Part shown: one piece after another, positions 1 to 7,490 of the stretch | Layout of the letters: every line of letters starts with the position of its first letter | How positions within the stretch are numbered: position 1 is the first letter of the stretch | Source: CAYYMX01 sp964473045 | Lineage (GTDB): Bacteria > Pseudomonadota > Alphaproteobacteria > Methylaequorales > Methylaequoraceae | Direction of reading: 5' to 3' | NCBI GenBank assembly: GCA_964473045.1 | Contig: CAYYMX010000052.1 | Location: 1-10,170 of the forward strand | DNA: 10,170 bases | Program-made: the position numbers and the translations under genes | Notes under the pieces: generated by a model | Told to the model about the DNA's origin: nothing | Databases searched by the model: none | Seen by the model: the letters and a program-made list of their open reading frames with translations, nothing else

Positions 1-1023
1 AATTAAGCCTAATATTAATCCTAAAAAAGTGCCTACAAAACCAATTGAAAATCCGTTTAAAATAAAAATCTTAAGTAATTGTTTTTTTGAGACACCTAAT
101 ACTCTTAAAACTCCAATATCTCTCTTTTTATTAGAAACTAAAATTATCATAGAGGAAATAAGATTAAATGCCGCTACTATAATGATTAAAAGTAGAATCA
201 GAAACATCACATTTTTTTCAACTTCTATAGCATTAAATAAAGAAGGATTAAGCTCTCTCCAGTCAATTATTTTATAATATTTTGGAATTAATATTTCCAA
301 TTTATTTTTAATTTTTGTAATATCTTCAAATTCTTTTAGTTGAATTTCTAGAAAGTCAATTTTACTACCCATATCCAAGAATTCTTGAATAATTTTTAGT
401 GGAAAAATAATCAATGAGACATCGTATTCATACATACCTGTATCAAAAAAACCAACCACTGTAAAAGATGACGACCTTGTTAAGTTACCAAAAATAGTTT
501 CATAACTATTAGGTGAAATTACATTTAGACTATCACCAACTTTTATTCCAAGCTTTTTTCTAAGTTTATGCCCAATTAAAATACCATTATTTAAGTTAAA
601 TTCTTTTAAAGAGTCCTTAGATATTTTATTACTAAAAATTTCTCTCTGCTCAAGAAAATTAGAGTTAACACCTTTAAGAATTGCACCGGATGAATAATTT
701 TGGTAAGAAATCAATCCTTGATCAATTATTATTTCATTTATAAAAATATCTTCTATTTCAGAATTTAATTCATTTTTTAAATTTAAATTTTATATCATTT
801 TACTTGAATTAATTGTCTGAATTTTAAGGTGCCCATTAATACCGAGTATTTTTGAAGTTAATTCCTCTCTAAATCCATTCATGACAGACATAACAATAAT
901 TAAAGTTGCAACACCTAATGAAATTCCTAAAAAAGAAAAAATTGTTATTAATGAAAAATACTTGTCTCTAGTACTAGGAAAAAGATATTTAAAAGAAACC
1001 CAAAGCTCAAAAAAACTAACCAT
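1..1023 (-). pseudogene. lolC: LolC/LolE-type lipoprotein-release ABC transporter permease, interrupted by an in-frame stop and cut by the window edge
   Basis: This encodes the inner-membrane permease that, with the ATPase LolD, extracts lipoproteins from the inner membrane for delivery to LolA. Reading from the ATG at 1023, residues 1-77 hold a short amphipathic N-terminus, TM1 (about 24-48, ending SVMNGFREEL) and the motif GINGHLKIQ. Codon 78 is TAA (790-792). The same frame then stays open for 263 more codons to the window edge. That part encodes the periplasmic domain, the hallmark DWRELNPSLFNAIEVEK near codon 254, TM2 (about 272-296), the cytoplasmic RDIGVLRVLGVSKKQL, and the start of TM3. 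Roughly 70-90 C-terminal residues should lie outside the window. The start overlaps the proS end by 8 bases (ATGGTTAG), with a GGAA about 7 bases upstream. Family identity is secure; lolC versus lolE naming is by convention. Whether it is a true pseudogene, a sequence error or a readthrough gene is unresolved. Confidence 0.85.
790..792 (-). other. In-frame TAA stop inside lolC
   Basis: The plus-strand triplet tta reads TAA on the coding strand, as codon 78 of lolC. No other stop occurs in this frame from 1023 down to 1, and there is no frame change on either side, so a single base substitution would account for it. TAA also ends the mce, DUF1467, nuoN, nuoM and nuoL genes here, so the codon is not reassigned. 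The site lies in the periplasmic domain just after TM1, in a poorly conserved AT-rich stretch. Confidence 0.95.
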
Positions 1024-2299
1024 TAATAATTTCCATTAAAGACTTAGGACAATCCGACGCATCTATTTCAAATTCATTATGATTATTTCTATATTTGATG
1101 CTTACTTTTCTTTTATCTGTAAGATTTTTTCCTACTATTACTTGGAGTGGAATCCCTATTAAATCTGCATCTGCAAACTTGGTACCTGATCTTTCATTTC
1201 GATCATCATAAATCACTTCAAAATTACTAGAGATCAATTGATCATACAGTTTTTCACAAAAATCTTTTGTAGTTTCATTATCATTTAAAAGATTTATGAG
1301 GATAATTTGAAAAGGAGAAACTTCTTTTGGCCAAATAATTCCATTTTTATCATGAAATAGTTCGATAATTGCAGCAGGAATTCTTGAAATCCCAATTCCA
1401 TATGATCCCATATATGGTTTAAATTTTCCTGACTCAGAATTAATTGTAAAGTCAAATGAATCAGAGTATTTTGAACCAAACAAAAAAATATGGCCTAATT
1501 CTATACTTCTAAAACTTGGAATTTCTATCTTTTTGGGAATTTTATTGTAAAAATCGTCAGTATAAGATTCCAATTTTAATATTTTATTTAATTCAATATT
1601 TTTAAAATCATTTTTCTCAATTGATTTATTATAAAAAATTTCGGATTCACCTGAATCTACAACCATATGAAATTCGTGTGATAAATGCCCTCCTATTTCC
1701 CCACTTAAAGCACGCACAGGTAGAATTGGAATGCCAAGTTTCTCAAATATTTTTAAATAAAGTTTAAAAAAGTTAACATATGTTTCTTCGCCGCTTTTTT
1801 CATTAATATCGAAGCTATATGCGTCTTTCATAATAAATTCTCTAGCTCTCATTACTCCAAATCTAGGTCTTATTTCATCTCGGAATTTACTTTGTATATG
1901 GTAAAAATATCTGGGTAAATTTTTATAACTTTTTATAAATTGCTTACCTAAAACTGTAATCATTTCTTCGTTTGTTGGACCATAAAGTAATTCTTTAGAA
2001 TATCTATCAACAATTTTAAGCATTTCTTTTCCATAACTGTCATATCGTTTACTAGTTTTCCAGATTTCAGCACTCTGAATAGTAGGCATTAAAATTTGAT
2101 TGATAAATTTTTTTTCATGTTCAACTTCAATTATTTTAATAATTTTTTTTAAAACTCTATAACCTAAAGGCATCCAAGTATAAATACCCGATGTCTCAAG
2201 TTTTATCATACCTGATCTAATCATAAGATTATGAGAAACTAGTCTGGAATCAGATGGATTTTCCTTAAGAGTTGATATAAAAAAATTAGAAAATTTCAT
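1016..2299 (-). CDS. proS: Prolyl-tRNA synthetase, short alphaproteobacterial type without the editing insertion
   Basis: This cytoplasmic class II synthetase charges tRNA-Pro with proline. The 427-residue protein shows TNEE (109-112), motif 2 around FRDEIRPRFGVMRAREF (139-155) followed by MKDAYSF (157-163), SGEIGGHLSHEFHM (199-212), IELGHIF (267-273), motif 3 MGSYGIGISR (297-306), and a C-terminal anticodon-binding domain (about 330-425, with DDRNERSGTKFADADLIG). Only about 130 residues separate motifs 2 and 3, too few for the roughly 180-residue INS editing domain of the long bacterial form such as E. coli ProS. It therefore belongs to the short type known from Alphaproteobacteria, where mischarged Ala-tRNA-Pro is cleared by separate ProXp-ala-type proteins; none is visible here. 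The ATG at 2299 lies inside the DUF1467 gene (14-base overlap), and the TAG stop overlaps the lolC start by 8 bases, suggesting coupled translation. No strong ribosome binding site is seen. Confidence 0.97.
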   Translation of the reverse strand: MKFSNFFISTLKENPSDSRLVSHNLMIRSGMIKLETSGIYTWMPLGYRVLKKIIKIIEVEHEKKFINQILMPTIQSAEIWKTSKRYDSYGKEMLKIVDRYSKELLYGPTNEEMITVLGKQFIKSYKNLPRYFYHIQSKFRDEIRPRFGVMRAREFIMKDAYSFDINEKSGEETYVNFFKLYLKIFEKLGIPILPVRALSGEIGGHLSHEFHMVVDSGESEIFYNKSIEKNDFKNIELNKILKLESYTDDFYNKIPKKIEIPSFRSIELGHIFLFGSKYSDSFDFTINSESGKFKPYMGSYGIGISRIPAAIIELFHDKNGIIWPKEVSPFQIILINLLNDNETTKDFCEKLYDQLISSNFEVIYDDRNERSGTKFADADLIGIPLQVIVGKNLTDKRKVSIKYRNNHNEFEIDASDCPKSLMEIING

Positions 2300-2504
2300 T
2301 TTTTAAAAAACTTATAATGATAGTTAAAAATAAAGTGCAAACAGTTGTGAAAATTATTTTTAATTTAAGGTTTGCGTTACTAGGTGCACCTGGATCATTT
2401 CCAGGTATTACATTCTTTTCTTTAGAAATTCCTAATGGTAAAAAAACAAAAAAAACAATCCACCAAACGATGATAAAAATTACAATGGAATCTAAACTGA
2501 ACAA
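2286..2504 (-). CDS. DUF1467 family small membrane protein
   Basis: This is a 72-residue protein of unknown function. It has two predicted membrane helices (about 5-26, IVIFIIVWWIVFFVFLPLGI, and 50-67, IIFTTVCTLFLTIIISFL) joined by a short polar loop. The loop carries GNDPGAPSNANLKLK (35-49), which matches the pattern I know for DUF1467 proteins (DPGAP followed by a basic segment). Such genes commonly sit next to mce and proS in Alphaproteobacteria, as here. The start is TTG at 2504, chosen because it follows the mce stop by three bases, has an AGGA seven bases upstream, and gives the expected length. The 3' end overlaps proS by 14 bases. The tight packing suggests co-translation, but it gives no functional clue. 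Confidence 0.85.
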   Translation of the reverse strand: MFSLDSIVIFIIVWWIVFFVFLPLGISKEKNVIPGNDPGAPSNANLKLKIIFTTVCTLFLTIIISFLKNEIF

Positions 2505-2507
2505 AAG

Positions 2508-2912
2508 TTATTCCTGTTCAAGTTCAATTAAAGTGCCATAAAAATCTTTTGGATGAAGAAAAATTACTGGTTTATTATGTGCACCATTTTTTGGAATACC
2601 ATCCCCAAGAATTCTTACGTTTCTTTTTTTTAGATCTTCGCATGCCTTTTCAAGGTTTTTTACCTCAAGACATATGTGATGAATTGCTCCATTAGAGTTT
2701 TTTTCTAAAAATTTTTTTATTGGAGAATCATTTCCAAATGGATACATCAATTCAATTTTTGTGTTACCCAAATCAATAAAAACCACACTAATTCCATGTT
2801 CATTGTAATCAAACTTTTGGGAAACATTAGCTTTTAAAATCTCTTTGTATTTTTTGGAAGCTGCATTTAAGTCAGGTACAACAATAGCAACATGATTAAA
2901 TCTTGTTAACAT
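2508..2912 (-). CDS. mce: Methylmalonyl-CoA epimerase
   Basis: This enzyme interconverts the (S) and (R) forms of methylmalonyl-CoA, linking propionyl-CoA carboxylase to methylmalonyl-CoA mutase and succinyl-CoA. The 134-residue protein is a vicinal-oxygen-chelate (glyoxalase-fold) protein with two beta-alpha-beta-beta-beta repeats. N-terminal RFNHVAIVVPDL supplies His7. KIELMYPFG (52-60) and GAIHHICLEVKNL (75-87) carry the metal-site Glu54 and a His of the HH pair (78/79). C-terminal LIELEQ supplies Glu130. IELMYP and the segment DSPIKKFLEKN (62-72) are typical of the epimerase subfamily rather than of glyoxalase I or dioxygenases. Length is normal for the family. It starts 15 bases after the RNase J stop without a strong ribosome binding site, and it ends three bases before the DUF1467 start. 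The mutase and carboxylase genes are not in the window. Confidence 0.93.
   Translation of the reverse strand: MLTRFNHVAIVVPDLNAASKKYKEILKANVSQKFDYNEHGISVVFIDLGNTKIELMYPFGNDSPIKKFLEKNSNGAIHHICLEVKNLEKACEDLKKRNVRILGDGIPKNGAHNKPVIFLHPKDFYGTLIELEQE
2512..2515 (-). promoter_or_regulatory. Ribosome binding site for the DUF1467 gene
   Basis: AGGA lies within the last codons of mce, followed by a seven-base spacer and TTG. It is one of the few clear Shine-Dalgarno matches in the window, and it supports the non-ATG start at 2504. Confidence 0.6.
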
Positions 2913-2927
2913 ACTTACAATTATATT

Positions 2928-4577
2928 CTAAATCCTAACAATCTCAACATATGTTAAAGGTTTTAGTCCAATTTTTTTCTTAATAAAATTCCTTACTTTA
3001 CTTTTAATTTGCTCACTTAAAATAGAATCATCATAACTTGAAGTTGAAATTTCAGAAAAATTATCAGAAATTAAGTTCCTAATTTCATTTATTTTTTCTT
3101 CATCATAAAAAATTGTTGGGCAGAAAATAACTGGTTCAGATAGCATTTTATTTTCTGTATTCAATATTAAATTAATAAATATCTCGCCTTCTTTATTAGT
3201 AAATTTTAAAAGAGATATAGCTTTATCTTCAATAGAAAAAACTCTATTTCCTTTTAAAACATTCTTCCCAGAATGAACTCTTTTTGAAATATGAGTTTCT
3301 AAATTTTTATCCATAATCACAATATCGCCATTCTCAACAATTAACGATTTGGGAATTCCATTTTCTTCTGCAAATCTTTTATGTTCAATTAGATGTTGGT
3401 ATTCTCCATGAACTGGTATTAATACCCTAGGATTAATCCATTCATACATTTGTTTCAATTCTTTTCTTGAGGGATGACCTGAAACATGAATTTTTGAATT
3501 ATTATGATCTATTATCTGGATTTCTTCTTTAATAATTTTAGCCTTTAATTCATTAATTTTTTTTTCATTACCAGGTATTACTCTAGAAGAAAACATTACC
3601 GTATCATGACGTTTTATTTTGTGATATCTATTTTCTCCATTTATAAATCTTGATAATGCAGCTCCATTTTCACCTTGGCTTCCAGTGCAAATTAAAACTA
3701 AATTTTCATCAGGAATATGTTGAGATTCTTTTTCTTTTAAAATATTTTTATGAGCATCTAAATAACCATTTTCAAGAGCTGATTCATAAATCTTCAAAAG
3801 AGATTTTCCTAATAGAACACAATTTCGATTAAAATCATTAGAAACTTCTAAAATTGTATCTAATCGTGCAACATTAGAAGCAAAACATGTTATTATTATT
3901 TTTCCCTCTTTTTTATGTGAAAAAATTTCTTTTAGATTTTTTCTAACATCATTCTCACTACCAGAAGGATCTTCATCAAAAACATTTGTTGAATCACAAA
4001 TCATTACATCTATACCTTCTTTTTTTATTTCATGTAATCTAGTTTTATCAATTGGCTTACCTATAAGTGGAGTAGGATCAATTTTCCAATCACCAGTATG
4101 AAAAATATTTCCTTTTTCAGTCCTAATAATGATAGCATTTGGTTCAGGTATTGAGTGTGTTAAAGCTAAAATTTCAATTTCAAAATCCCCAATTTTAATC
4201 TTTTTATTGTATTCTAAAATTTTTATTTCATAGCAATCTTCTTTAATTGCATTAAATTTCCTCTTAAGTACAGAAGCTGTAAATGAAGTACTATATAGTG
4301 GTATTTTTCCAATTTTATCAAAAAGATATGGAACTGCTCCTATATGATCCTCATGTGCATGAGTTAGTATTAGCGCATCCAACTTAATCTTTTTGTCATT
4401 AAGAAATTCAAGATCAGGCATAAGAAGTTCATATGGCGAATCATTACTTTCAGCAAACATAATTCCTAAATCAATCATTATCCATTTCCCATTGTAATGG
4501 AATAGATTACAATTCATTCCTATTTCACCTGCTCCACCTAATGGTAAAAAAAGCAAGTTATCTCTAAAATTTTTCAT
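2928..4577 (-). CDS. rnj: Ribonuclease J (metallo-beta-lactamase/beta-CASP nuclease)
   Basis: RNase J has 5'-to-3' exonuclease and endonuclease activity and acts in rRNA 5'-end maturation and mRNA decay. The 549-residue protein has the N-terminal metallo-beta-lactamase motif HAHEDH (73-78) in THAHEDHIGAVPYL, then His141 (LTHSIPE), Asp163 (HTGDWKIDPTP) and Asp195 (ICDSTNV). It continues with a beta-CASP domain (about 220-365), HVSGHPSR (364-371), and His390 in PVHGEYQHL; together these give the two-zinc site and the beta-CASP signature. A C-terminal domain follows (about 450-549). The opening FLPLGGAGEIGMN is characteristic of RNase J and distinguishes it from RNase Z and from archaeal CPSF-type nucleases. 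The start is the ATG at 4577, overlapping the coaX stop as ATGA. The gene ends in TAG. The RNase J assignment is very secure; J1/J2 naming does not apply to the single alphaproteobacterial form. Confidence 0.97.
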   Translation of the reverse strand: MKNFRDNLLFLPLGGAGEIGMNCNLFHYNGKWIMIDLGIMFAESNDSPYELLMPDLEFLNDKKIKLDALILTHAHEDHIGAVPYLFDKIGKIPLYSTSFTASVLKRKFNAIKEDCYEIKILEYNKKIKIGDFEIEILALTHSIPEPNAIIIRTEKGNIFHTGDWKIDPTPLIGKPIDKTRLHEIKKEGIDVMICDSTNVFDEDPSGSENDVRKNLKEIFSHKKEGKIIITCFASNVARLDTILEVSNDFNRNCVLLGKSLLKIYESALENGYLDAHKNILKEKESQHIPDENLVLICTGSQGENGAALSRFINGENRYHKIKRHDTVMFSSRVIPGNEKKINELKAKIIKEEIQIIDHNNSKIHVSGHPSRKELKQMYEWINPRVLIPVHGEYQHLIEHKRFAEENGIPKSLIVENGDIVIMDKNLETHISKRVHSGKNVLKGNRVFSIEDKAISLLKFTNKEGEIFINLILNTENKMLSEPVIFCPTIFYDEEKINEIRNLISDNFSEISTSSYDDSILSEQIKSKVRNFIKKKIGLKPLTYVEIVRI

Positions 4578-5329
4578 TTAATTTTTTTTAACTTTCTAAT
4601 AATTAAATTTAAACCTTTAGATGTAAAAAACTCATCGGCAATATCGACGTTTTTAATTAATTTATTAAAATAATTAGAATTTCCACCTGTTAAAATAACT
4701 TTAAATTTACATTTCTTTTCTACTTCAATTTTTTTAATAAGTCCTTCAATCATAGAAACATATCCCCAAAAAAAACCTGATTGAATGGCACTCTCAGTAC
4801 TTGAACCAACAACATTTTTTGTTTTTTTAAATTTGACTAATGGTAATTTAGCTGTATATGAATTTAATGAGAATAATGAGATCTCTATTCCAGGAGTTAT
4901 TACTCCACCATCATATATCCCTTTTTGGTTTAAAACATCCAGAGTAGTTGCTGTACCAAAGTCAACAATAATGACAGAACGTTTAAAAATATTTTTTGCA
5001 TGAAAAACATTAACTATCCTATCATCTCCAATTGATTTTTTATCTCGAATATTTGTTTTAATCTCAAGATCACTTAAAATTTCACTAATAAAAATTGGAC
5101 TGATTTTAAATTTAGAAAAAAATTTTATAAATAGTTTATTTAATGAAGGCACAACACTAGAAATAATAACTTGCGTAATTAATTTTTTATTTAAAAAATT
5201 TCTTAAGATAGATAAAACAGAATCTAAAGTTATTTCTTTTTTTTTTAATTTTTTGTAAAAAACAATAGAGTTCTTTAAAAATATACAAAAAAATACATTA
5301 GTGTTACCGATATCAACAGTTAAAATCAT
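4574..5329 (-). CDS. coaX: Type III pantothenate kinase
   Basis: This enzyme phosphorylates pantothenate, the first step of coenzyme A synthesis. Type III enzymes belong to the ASKHA fold and are not inhibited by CoA. The 251-residue protein shows the phosphate-binding DIGNTN (6-11), SSVVPSLN (57-64), a GDDR motif (101-104, the family GxDR with its catalytic Asp at 103), VDFGTATTLD (122-131), GGVITPGIEIS (141-151), and TGGN (214-217). Length is typical. The start ATG overlaps the birA stop as ATGA, and its own TGA overlaps the RNase J start the same way, so translation of the three genes is probably coupled. A run of ten A residues on the coding strand (complement of 5237-5246) encodes part of a Lys-rich stretch at residues 27-31. 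No other pantothenate kinase gene is visible in the window. Confidence 0.95.
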   Translation of the reverse strand: MILTVDIGNTNVFFCIFLKNSIVFYKKLKKKEITLDSVLSILRNFLNKKLITQVIISSVVPSLNKLFIKFFSKFKISPIFISEILSDLEIKTNIRDKKSIGDDRIVNVFHAKNIFKRSVIIVDFGTATTLDVLNQKGIYDGGVITPGIEISLFSLNSYTAKLPLVKFKKTKNVVGSSTESAIQSGFFWGYVSMIEGLIKKIEVEKKCKFKVILTGGNSNYFNKLIKNVDIADEFFTSKGLNLIIRKLKKIK

Positions 5330-6054
5330 AATAAATTGCCATATGTAAATTTAACAAGTTTATTTTCTTTTTCCAGAACAAGCGAACCTGAATCATCAAT
5401 TTTAATAAATTTACCAGAAAACACTTCCTTGTCTTGCTTTACATGAATAATATTTTTTAAGTTTAAGAATCTCTTACTTAAATTTTCACTTATAAAACTA
5501 AAATTAGTCTGTTCAAAACAAAAAAAAGAATTAAACAAATAGTCTGTAAATTTCAAAAAAAAACTAAGTGGGTTAATGTTTGTGGAAAATTCTGAAATTG
5601 AAATTGCAGGATAACTTAAGTTTTTAGGAGATGAAACAAAGTTTATTCCAAGACCAATTAAAATATAATTAATTTTGGCACTTTTAATATTAGTCTCAAT
5701 TAGAATGCCAGCTAATTTTTTATTATTAAGAAAAATATCATTTGGCCATTTAAATTTAAAATTCTGATCTGAATAATGATATTTTAAAGTTGTTAAAAGA
5801 CACCATGAAACCAAAATATTAATTTGACCTATTTTTTTTACATCAAATGTCTTGTTAATTAAAAAGGAACAAGTTAAGTCTCCTTTTTTGCTAATCCAAA
5901 TATTTCCAGATCTGCCCTTTCCAAACTTTTGATTTAAAGAAAACAAACCTAAATTAATTCTAGAAAAATTTTCTTCTTTGTCTAACCTTTTAATTTCATT
6001 ATTTGTGTTAGCTAATGATTTGTAAAAATACAAATTAAAGATTCTTTTTTTCAT
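5326..6054 (-). CDS. birA: Biotin-protein ligase, monofunctional (biotin-[acetyl-CoA-carboxylase] ligase)
   Basis: This enzyme activates biotin as biotinyl-5'-AMP and attaches it to a lysine of biotin carboxyl-carrier domains, such as those of acetyl-CoA or propionyl-CoA carboxylase. The 242-residue protein contains the glycine-rich biotin/AMP loop GKGRSGNIW (45-53), KWPND (102-106), KKLAGILIE (112-120) and GLGINF (134-139), followed by a small C-terminal SH3-like domain (about 205-242). There is no N-terminal helix-turn-helix, so it is a class I enzyme without the BirA repressor function. I chose the ATG at 6054, one base after the nuoN stop (TAAGATG), because the protein then begins close to the catalytic domain as in relatives. 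A GTG at 6093 would add 13 residues (MHQLLCLYLQLNK) lying entirely over nuoN coding sequence, and is less likely. The loop has Asn-Ile-Trp in place of the usual Gly-Arg-Xaa-Trp, a modest deviation. Confidence 0.92.
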   Translation of the reverse strand: MKKRIFNLYFYKSLANTNNEIKRLDKEENFSRINLGLFSLNQKFGKGRSGNIWISKKGDLTCSFLINKTFDVKKIGQINILVSWCLLTTLKYHYSDQNFKFKWPNDIFLNNKKLAGILIETNIKSAKINYILIGLGINFVSSPKNLSYPAISISEFSTNINPLSFFLKFTDYLFNSFFCFEQTNFSFISENLSKRFLNLKNIIHVKQDKEVFSGKFIKIDDSGSLVLEKENKLVKFTYGNLL

Positions 6055-6055
6055 C

Positions 6056-7480
6056 TTATTTAACTGCAAATAAAGACAAAGTAATTGATGCACAAAGATT
6101 CAAGAAAAACTGAGGATAAAAAACTACTGAAATGTTAAATGCTGCAAGTAATGACAATAAAAATTTGGATTGGTTATTTCTTATTATATCTAATTCATCT
6201 ACCGTTTCGTCAAAAAACATTGCTTTAATTACTCTAATATAATAAAAAGCTGAAATTACTGAGGTCAAAACTGCAATAATTGCTAAATAAAATAAATTGT
6301 TATCAATTACAATATTCAAAATTATTAGTTTGCTAATAAAACCAGCTAATGGAGGAACTCCAGCCATAGAAAAAAGAAAAATTGACAGACACGCTGCCAT
6401 AACTGGTTCATTTTTATATAAACCTGACAAATCTCTAATTGATGTAACATTGGAACCATCTCTTCTAATATTTAGAATTATTGCAAAAATTCCTAGATTC
6501 ATTGTAAGATAAAAAATAAGGTATATACAAATTGCAGTGATTCCTTCTTCAGATCCAGGCACCAACCCCATTAAAACAAATCCTACATGACTAATTGTAC
6601 TATAAGCCATTAATCTTTTTAAATCAATTTGTTTTAAGGCTCCTAAAGCACCAATAATCATTGATGTTATAGACAAAATAATTACAATCTTTCCCCAATC
6701 AATAATGATTTCTCCAAAGGGGAAAACAAGAAGTCTTATTAGCACTGAAAAAGCAGCAATCTTTGGTATAGTTGATAAAAAAGCTGTAACAATTGTAGGG
6801 GCTCCTTGATAAACATCAGGAGTCCACATATGAAAAGGAGCAGCTGAAATTTTCAAAGATATAGAAACAAGAATAAATATTAATCCAACTATTAAAATAA
6901 TAGGTAAGTCTTGGCTGTTCATAAAATCATTAATATTTAAAAAACTTGTTGAACCGACCAAACCATATATAAGGCTTGAACCAAATAGAAATATACATGT
7001 AGATAAGCTACCAATTACAAAATATTTTACTCCAGCTTCAGAAGAACTAAATTCCTCTCTAGAAAAAGAAACAAGAATATATAACGTTAAACTCTGAAGT
7101 TCCATTGAAACAAAAAGTGATAATAAATCGTTTGAAGAAACCATAAACATCATACCAATCAAAGAAATTAAGATAAGTATTGGAAATTCTGAACGTTTTA
7201 GAGATTCATCATTTTCTACAATTAAATATAAAAAAACAACTAAACCAGCACCAATAAGAATTATACTTTTCATAAAAGATCCAAATGAATCAATCACAAA
7301 AAAACCATTGAATATTTCTTGAAAATGAAAAATATCTTTTAAAACAAAAAACTGGGTACATAAAAGTAAAAAAAGAGTTATATAACCAGTAACAAGATAT
7401 GATTTTTTTTTTATAAAAGGTGATATTGCAACTAATAATATTGAACAAATAGCTAGGAATATTTCAGGTACAATAGTCAA
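6056..7480 (-). CDS. nuoN: NADH-quinone oxidoreductase subunit N
   Basis: This is a proton-pumping, antiporter-like membrane subunit of respiratory complex I, next to the small-subunit end of the membrane arm. The 474-residue protein is almost entirely hydrophobic, with about 14 membrane helices. Key charged residues are in place: Glu127 in SMELQSLTLYILV, Lys210 before the discontinuous helix SAAPFHMWTPDVYQGAP (212-228), Lys240 in STIPKIAAF, and Lys384 in GVPPLAGFISKL. KRLMAYSTISHVGF (288-301) is the usual NuoN signature. The start is TTG at 7480: a TGA lies two codons upstream in the frame, excluding any longer form, and GGGTGA immediately upstream fits a Shine-Dalgarno site. The gene starts 10 bases after the nuoM stop, and its TAA is one base before the birA ATG. 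A ten-base A run on the coding strand (complement of 7403-7412) encodes part of the lysines at 24-26. Confidence 0.96.
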   Translation of the reverse strand: MTIVPEIFLAICSILLVAISPFIKKKSYLVTGYITLFLLLCTQFFVLKDIFHFQEIFNGFFVIDSFGSFMKSIILIGAGLVVFLYLIVENDESLKRSEFPILILISLIGMMFMVSSNDLLSLFVSMELQSLTLYILVSFSREEFSSSEAGVKYFVIGSLSTCIFLFGSSLIYGLVGSTSFLNINDFMNSQDLPIILIVGLIFILVSISLKISAAPFHMWTPDVYQGAPTIVTAFLSTIPKIAAFSVLIRLLVFPFGEIIIDWGKIVIILSITSMIIGALGALKQIDLKRLMAYSTISHVGFVLMGLVPGSEEGITAICIYLIFYLTMNLGIFAIILNIRRDGSNVTSIRDLSGLYKNEPVMAACLSIFLFSMAGVPPLAGFISKLIILNIVIDNNLFYLAIIAVLTSVISAFYYIRVIKAMFFDETVDELDIIRNNQSKFLLSLLAAFNISVVFYPQFFLNLCASITLSLFAVK

Positions 7481-7483
7481 GAT

Positions 7484-7489
7484 TCACCC
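7484..7489 (-). promoter_or_regulatory. Ribosome binding site for nuoN
   Basis: GGGTGA on the coding strand lies three bases before the TTG start. It corresponds to the 3' portion of the extended Shine-Dalgarno sequence (GGAGGTGATC), so the short spacer is about right. It supports the TTG start at 7480. Confidence 0.5.
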
Positions 7490-7490
7490 A

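Noticed and set aside
29..277. Plus-strand open frame of 82 codons
   Set aside because: It lies wholly antisense to the lolC 3' part, which encodes recognisable membrane and cytoplasmic motifs. The translated peptide has no recognisable family features.
790..792. Reassignment of TAA to a sense codon in this organism
   Set aside because: TAA terminates several other genes in the window at the expected family length (mce, DUF1467, nuoN, nuoM, nuoL), and TGA and TAG are also used as stops, so the standard bacterial code applies.
790..1023. A genuine 77-residue single-helix protein instead of interrupted lolC
   Set aside because: The 77 residues are the exact N-terminus of a LolC/E permease, and the rest of the permease follows in the same frame, so a separate small gene is not the simplest reading.
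1294..1479. Minus-strand open frame of 61 codons inside proS in another frame
   Set aside because: It overlaps the motif 3 region of proS in a shifted frame; proS is clearly the coding frame.
2317..2541. Plus-strand open frame of 74 codons
   Set aside because: It is antisense to the DUF1467 gene and the mce end. The minus-strand product matches a known family and has a ribosome binding site, so this is a shadow.
2913..2927. Promoter or terminator in the largest intergenic gap
   Set aside because: Fifteen AT-rich bases show no inverted repeat and are too short for a complete promoter; AT-rich -10-like strings occur everywhere in this sequence.
3650..3832. Plus-strand open frame of 60 codons
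   Set aside because: It is antisense to the beta-CASP domain of RNase J and has no independent support.
4785..5003. Plus-strand open frame of 72 codons
   Set aside because: It is antisense to the conserved ATP-site region of coaX and has no independent support.
6055..6093. Upstream GTG start for birA adding 13 residues
   Set aside because: The extension lies entirely over nuoN coding sequence, and relatives start close to the catalytic domain. The ATG at 6054 sits one base after the nuoN stop, a normal junction.
6297..6512. Plus-strand open frame of 71 codons
   Set aside because: It is antisense to nuoN helices containing conserved residues and has no independent support.
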